A stretch of 6,868 bases of DNA from contig JAITQZ010000033.1 of assembly GCA_031288635.1 (NCBI GenBank), positions 1 through 6,868 of the forward strand. The letters are read 5' to 3'. This DNA comes from Candidatus Peribacteria bacterium (GTDB lineage Bacteria > Patescibacteria > JAEDAM01 > Absconditabacterales > Absconditicoccaceae). Each line of letters opens with the position of its first letter. Position 1 is the stretch's first letter. The translations under genes were made by a program, and so were the position numbers. Positions 6,837 to 6,868 of the stretch are shown here, piece after piece. The notes under the pieces are model-generated. The model worked only from the letters and a program-made list of their open reading frames with translations. It did not search any database and was not told where the DNA came from.

Positions 6837-6868
6837 TAATGATTATACCTGACTAATGGAAATCATTA
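6837..6868. repeat. Inverted repeat at the window edge
   Basis: TAATGATT (6837-6844) and AATCATTA (6861-6868) are perfect complements 16 nt apart. A minus-strand TATAAT (6847-6842) lies within it. It could be an operator at a promoter of a gene outside the window, but the context is cut off. No gene is seen from 6797 to the end. Confidence 0.3.

Overview
The window is AT-rich and only makes sense with a recoded genetic code. Read with the standard code, every main gene breaks into pieces at UGA. Read with UGA as glycine, the pieces join into intact proteins whose UGA residues fall on conserved glycines, for example the AdoMet-binding DPACGTGG motif of HsdM. In-frame CGA codons also fall on positions where the HsdM and HsdS families normally have tryptophan. 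UGA=Gly plus CGA=Trp is the code I recall as NCBI table 37 for Absconditabacterales (SR1, candidate phyla radiation). UGA=Gly alone would also allow Gracilibacteria. The host is therefore probably an uncultured CPR bacterium, most likely Absconditabacterales.

Layout. (1) 1-425: two near-identical 111-112 bp blocks, 311 bp apart. On the minus strand each ends in the same start, ATG-GCT-CTA. The right-hand block leads into a 45-residue, Trp-rich, basic small ORF (186-323). The left-hand block starts a second one that runs off the window edge. (2) 426-782: no convincing gene, possibly the hsdM promoter. (3) 783-5723: a tightly overlapping plus-strand operon: hsdM (504 aa), a RloC/PrrC-like anticodon-nuclease ATPase (745 aa) and hsdS (398 aa). 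(4) 5724-5919: a promoter with a palindromic operator. (5) 5920-6760: an XRE-HTH/Panacea (DUF4065) antitoxin-like gene overlapping a 34-codon stub that resembles the start of a RelE/ParE-type toxin, followed by a strong terminator at 6763-6796. (6) 6797-6868: no gene seen.

How the genes fit together. HsdM and HsdS would form a type I DNA methyltransferase. An anticodon nuclease between hsdM and hsdS recalls prrC and rloC loci, where tRNA cleavage is held back by the restriction complex or an ATPase switch and released when phage or DNA damage disturbs it. No hsdR is visible, so restriction itself is not shown here. The HTH-Panacea gene looks like an autoregulated antitoxin whose toxin is truncated. 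Together this is a compact defence and toxin-antitoxin island written in the host's altered code. UGA use is uneven: very dense in the first half of hsdS and in the HTH domain, sparse elsewhere, which suggests a mosaic history.
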